From Acidobacteriota bacterium (lineage in GTDB: Bacteria > Acidobacteriota > Terriglobia > Terriglobales > Acidobacteriaceae): 64,000 nt of DNA. A program made the position numbers and the translations under genes. Below the pieces are notes generated by a model. The model searched no databases and was not told the origin of the DNA. It saw nothing but the letters and a program-made list of their open reading frames with translations. Location of the stretch: assembly GCA_019351975.1 (NCBI GenBank), contig JABBOG010000013.1:1-64000 (forward strand). Reading direction: 5' to 3'. Shown piece after piece: positions 61,215 to 64,000 of the stretch (its first letter is position 1; each line of letters starts with the position of its first letter).

Positions 61215-63629
61215 ATGTCTACAGGGTTGAACCCGGGAAGTCGGGTACTGCACTATCGCCTGATTCGTAAGATCGGCGAAGGCGGGATGGGCGTTGTGTT
61301 CGAGGCGGAGGACGTGCGGCTGGGGCGCACGGTGGCGGTGAAGCTGTTGCAGCCGGCGATCTCGGAGAATAAGGATGCGAGGCTGCGGTTTTTGAGGGAG
61401 GCGCGTGCGGCGTCGGCGCTGGACCACCCGAATCTGTGCACGATCTACACGGTGGAAGAGCTGTCGGATGGAGGGATGCTGCTGGTGATGGCATGCTACC
61501 GGGGGCAGACGGTGGCGCAGATACTGATGCAGCGCGGGGCGATGGATGCGGGGACGATTTGCGATGTGGGCAGGCAGGCGGCGGCGGGGCTGCAGGCGGC
61601 ACATCTGGCGGGGATTGTGCACCGGGACATCAAGCCGGGGAACATCTTTGTGCAGCAGTCGGGAGCGGTGAAGATTCTGGACTTTGGTTTGTCGCATGTG
61701 GCGGACCAGAACCAGTTGACGATGCCGCACCAGGTGATGGGGACGCTGGCGTATATGCCGCCGGAGCAGCTTGCGGGGGATTCTGTAGACCACCGCGCAG
61801 ACATCTGGGCGCTGGGCGTTGTGCTGTATGAGATGGCGGCGGGACATGCGCCGTTTCAGCAGCCGACACAGGCAGCGACGATGGCGGCGATAGCGGCGTG
61901 CCGGTATATACCGCTGCAGCAGATTCGCGCGGACCTGCCGAAGGAGATTTGCAGGGCCGTGGAGCGTGCGCTGCGCAAGGAGCGGCAGGAGCGGCATGGA
62001 TCGGCGGCGGAGCTGATGCAGCTGCTTTCGGAGTCGAACGGGAGCGCGATGAAGGAAGATGCTGCGCTGTTCGCTCCGACGGCAATGTTTCTTCCAGCGT
62101 CGGATTCGGGAACGAATGGATATGCAGTGACGGCGGCGCTGGATGTTTCGCATGCAAAGAGCGGCTCAATGGCGCACACGATGCGCGCAGCGGTGCATGT
62201 TGCCGGGGCGACGCATCACATTGGGTTATCGATCGCCGTGCTGCCGTTTCGGAATGTGAGCTCAGATCCGGAGAATGAATACTTCAGCGATGGATTGTCC
62301 GATGAGTTGATTTCAGCGCTGGGACGACTTGAGGGACTGCATGTGGTTTCACGGACGTCGGCGTTTTCATTCAGAGACACAACGCAGACGATACGGGAGA
62401 TCGGAAAGGCGTTAGATGTCGCGGTGATTCTGGAGGGGACGGTACGGCGCTCCGGCAATAAGGTACGCGTGATCACGCAGCTGACGGACGTGCGCCGTGG
62501 ATTTACGTTGTGGTCGTCGCGGTTCGACCGGCAGATGGACGATGTCTTCGAGCTGCAGGATGAGCTGGCGTCGTCGGTGGTAGCCGCGTTGACGGAGACA
62601 CTTGCGCCGAACCTGCATCGCTCCGATTTGCTGATCGGGACGAGGATGCAGGCGGATGCGTATGAGGCGTTTCTGAAGGGGCGGTATCACTGGAACCGGA
62701 AGACGCCTGAAGACATTCAGCTTGCAGGACGGTACTTTGAACACGCGCTGGAGATCGATCCGAACTCTGCGGCGGCGTATGCGGGTATGGCGAACTATTA
62801 CTGCCTGCTGGGATCGTACGGAGCGATGCCGCCGCTGGAAGCGTGGGCGCTGGCGAGGTCGACGGCGTTGAAGGCGATAGCGCTGGATGCGACCGTGCCG
62901 GATGGGCATATTGCGCTGGCTTCGGTGGCGCAGTTCTGCGACTGGGACTGGGAGGAGGCGCGGAGGCACATGGAGCGGGCGATCGAAGTGCAGCCACAGC
63001 GCGGCGAATCCTATTACATGTATATTGCGCACCTGATAACGCAGAATCGGCTGAAGGACGCGTTGGAGCAAGCGCGTATAGCGCTGTCGTACGATCCGCT
63101 TTCGGCACCGCTGCTGGCGGCGGAGGCGATGGTGCGGGTGTATCTTGGCGACTATGAGACCGCGATTCTGCTGGCGAAGTCGGCGCTGCATGCGGCGCCC
63201 CACTATGTGGAGCTGTATTATGCGCTGGGTCTGGGACAGTGTTTGAACGGGCAGCCGGAGGAGGCAGCCAAGACGTTTCAAGCCGGCGTCGACAGTAGCC
63301 ACACACCGTTTTTGCTGGGATGGGTGGTGGAGGCGTATGCGCAGCAGGGAGACGTTGCTGCGGCACAGGCTACGATGGACCGGATGATGGAGGTGGGCAA
63401 AGACACGATGCCGGTGTCGATGGCGGTGGCAGCGACGGCGCTGGGGCAACATGAGCTTGCGTTGACGTGGCTGGAACAGGCAGCGGATCAACGTGATATC
63501 TTTGTCGCGTATATTGCGGTGTGGCCAAGTCTTGCGAAGCTGCGGGATCAGCCACGATACCGTCGATTGCTAGAGCGGATGCATCTCAGCGAACCTTCCG
63601 CGAAGGAGGGACGTCATGCTACTGGGTAG
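61215..63629 (+). CDS. Ser/Thr protein kinase with TolB-like and TPR domains
   Basis: An 804-residue protein. The N-terminal Hanks-type kinase (about residues 14-275) has GEGGMGVVFEAED, K43 in TVAVKLL, the catalytic loop VHRDIKPGN with D138 and DFG at 156-158. A TolB/FlgO-like domain follows (about 340-460: SIAVLPFRNVSSDPENEYFS). Then come several TPR units (EIDPNSAAAYAGMANYYCLL, YYALGLGQCLNGQPEEAAKT). No membrane segment is seen between kinase and C-terminus, unlike many relatives, so it is probably cytoplasmic. This architecture is frequent in Acidobacteria. Its 3' end overlaps the next gene. Confidence 0.92.
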   Translation: MSTGLNPGSRVLHYRLIRKIGEGGMGVVFEAEDVRLGRTVAVKLLQPAISENKDARLRFLREARAASALDHPNLCTIYTVEELSDGGMLLVMACYRGQTVAQILMQRGAMDAGTICDVGRQAAAGLQAAHLAGIVHRDIKPGNIFVQQSGAVKILDFGLSHVADQNQLTMPHQVMGTLAYMPPEQLAGDSVDHRADIWALGVVLYEMAAGHAPFQQPTQAATMAAIAACRYIPLQQIRADLPKEICRAVERALRKERQERHGSAAELMQLLSESNGSAMKEDAALFAPTAMFLPASDSGTNGYAVTAALDVSHAKSGSMAHTMRAAVHVAGATHHIGLSIAVLPFRNVSSDPENEYFSDGLSDELISALGRLEGLHVVSRTSAFSFRDTTQTIREIGKALDVAVILEGTVRRSGNKVRVITQLTDVRRGFTLWSSRFDRQMDDVFELQDELASSVVAALTETLAPNLHRSDLLIGTRMQADAYEAFLKGRYHWNRKTPEDIQLAGRYFEHALEIDPNSAAAYAGMANYYCLLGSYGAMPPLEAWALARSTALKAIALDATVPDGHIALASVAQFCDWDWEEARRHMERAIEVQPQRGESYYMYIAHLITQNRLKDALEQARIALSYDPLSAPLLAAEAMVRVYLGDYETAILLAKSALHAAPHYVELYYALGLGQCLNGQPEEAAKTFQAGVDSSHTPFLLGWVVEAYAQQGDVAAAQATMDRMMEVGKDTMPVSMAVAATALGQHELALTWLEQAADQRDIFVAYIAVWPSLAKLRDQPRYRRLLERMHLSEPSAKEGRHATG

Positions 63630-64000
63630 AGCGAAGTCAGCGAAAGATTCGAGGTTGCTGCACCTGAACAGCTATGTTGCCGTGGATACGCTGCCGGTGC
63701 CGCCGGTGCACAACATGCTGGACACGACGGCTACGTGGCCGATGCTGGCGAATGACAAGTTCAACTGCTGCACCTCTGCGGCGGCGGGGCACATGGTGCA
63801 CCACTGGACGGCGGTGAACCAGCACGGCGTCTTTCTCAGTGATAACGACATTATTGCGGCGCATGCGGCGCTGACGTGCGATCACCTGCTGGATTGCGTA
63901 TCGATGGCGGATGCGCTGAAGTACTGGCGGAAGATGGGGATCGGCCAGCACAAGGTGCACTCGTATGTGAGCGTGGGGCGTGCGGAGCCGGACGATCTGC
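63616..64000 (+). CDS. C39-like cysteine peptidase family protein (partial, cut by window end)
   Basis: ATG 63616 follows GGAGGG and overlaps the kinase gene by 14 bases in another frame. 128 residues are visible. WPMLANDKFNCCTSAAAGHM with the following VHHWTAVN resembles the Cys-helix of C39/papain-like proteins (Cys51/Cys52); ADALKYWRKMGIGQHKVHSY is a second conserved-looking segment that I associate with the same family. Peptidase activity is inferred. If active, it could remove a leader peptide, as C39 domains do in other RiPP systems. No signal peptide is visible. Confidence 0.65.
   Translation, partial: MLLGRAKSAKDSRLLHLNSYVAVDTLPVPPVHNMLDTTATWPMLANDKFNCCTSAAAGHMVHHWTAVNQHGVFLSDNDIIAAHAALTCDHLLDCVSMADALKYWRKMGIGQHKVHSYVSVGRAEPDDL

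Noticed and set aside
61137-63491. Long minus-strand frames opposite the kinase gene
   Set aside because: Low-complexity basic products with no motifs. The kinase reading is certain.
1-64000. Prophage, plasmid or complete insertion sequence
   Set aside because: No integrase, phage structural, replication or intact transposase gene was found; only the remnant at 13480-13765.

Overview
The window looks like part of an Acidobacteriota chromosome, most probably the Acidobacteriaceae (a Granulicella, Edaphobacter or Terriglobus relative). This is inferred from the high GC content, the YXWGXW-repeat protein, the kinase/TolB-like/TPR architecture, the signal-peptide amidase and acetamidase genes and the plant-polymer hydrolases. 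A gram-negative envelope is supported by outer-membrane barrel proteins and by a MurE with the DNPR motif of meso-diaminopimelate enzymes. No rRNA, tRNA, prophage or CRISPR array was found.

Layout. 1-10 kb: a partial PASTA-like protein, a secreted amidase, rsmB, a membrane-anchored penicillin acylase, an OprB-like porin, a small DUF59-like protein and a SYLF-domain protein. 9.4-16 kb: a divergent TetR/NAD(P)-reductase pair, then a scarred region. The scar holds a second, distantly related regulator/reductase pair (AraC/reductase), a transposase remnant, two short exact duplications and a frameshifted membrane MutS-like gene. The duplications fit a tandem duplication whose first copy was largely replaced by foreign DNA. 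17-20.7 kb: tsaE, nnr and a secreted penicillin-binding-like protein.

20.7-43.2 kb holds the division and cell-wall (dcw) cluster, read leftward: mraZ, rsmH, ftsL, ftsI, murE, murF, mraY, murD, ftsW, murG, then murC, ftsQ, ftsA and ftsZ. It has a clear three-repeat MraZ operator at its head. A rightward acetamidase plus YXWGXW gene splits murG from murC, and two extra exported-protein genes sit inside the tail. murB and ddl are absent from the cluster. These genes make the lipid II precursor, flip and polymerise it, and build the septal ring.

43-56 kb carries metabolic and accessory genes: a DUF2127 membrane protein, a fasciclin protein, an SRPBCC protein, dxs, an esterase, an amidohydrolase, an NTF2-like/VOC pair, a GH16/SDR operon, a second SYLF protein and icd.

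56.2-64 kb: base composition switches sharply here. To the left the + strand is C-rich whatever the gene direction; to the right it is G-rich. After a GH30 glycosidase comes a rightward operon-like run that resembles an undescribed peptide-modification (RiPP) system: a stand-alone LanM-type dehydratase domain with no cyclase, two small ORFs (35 and 67 aa), a haem-oxygenase-like diiron oxidase, a Ser/Thr kinase-TPR protein and a C39-like cysteine peptidase that runs off the end. This is the most interesting part of the window.
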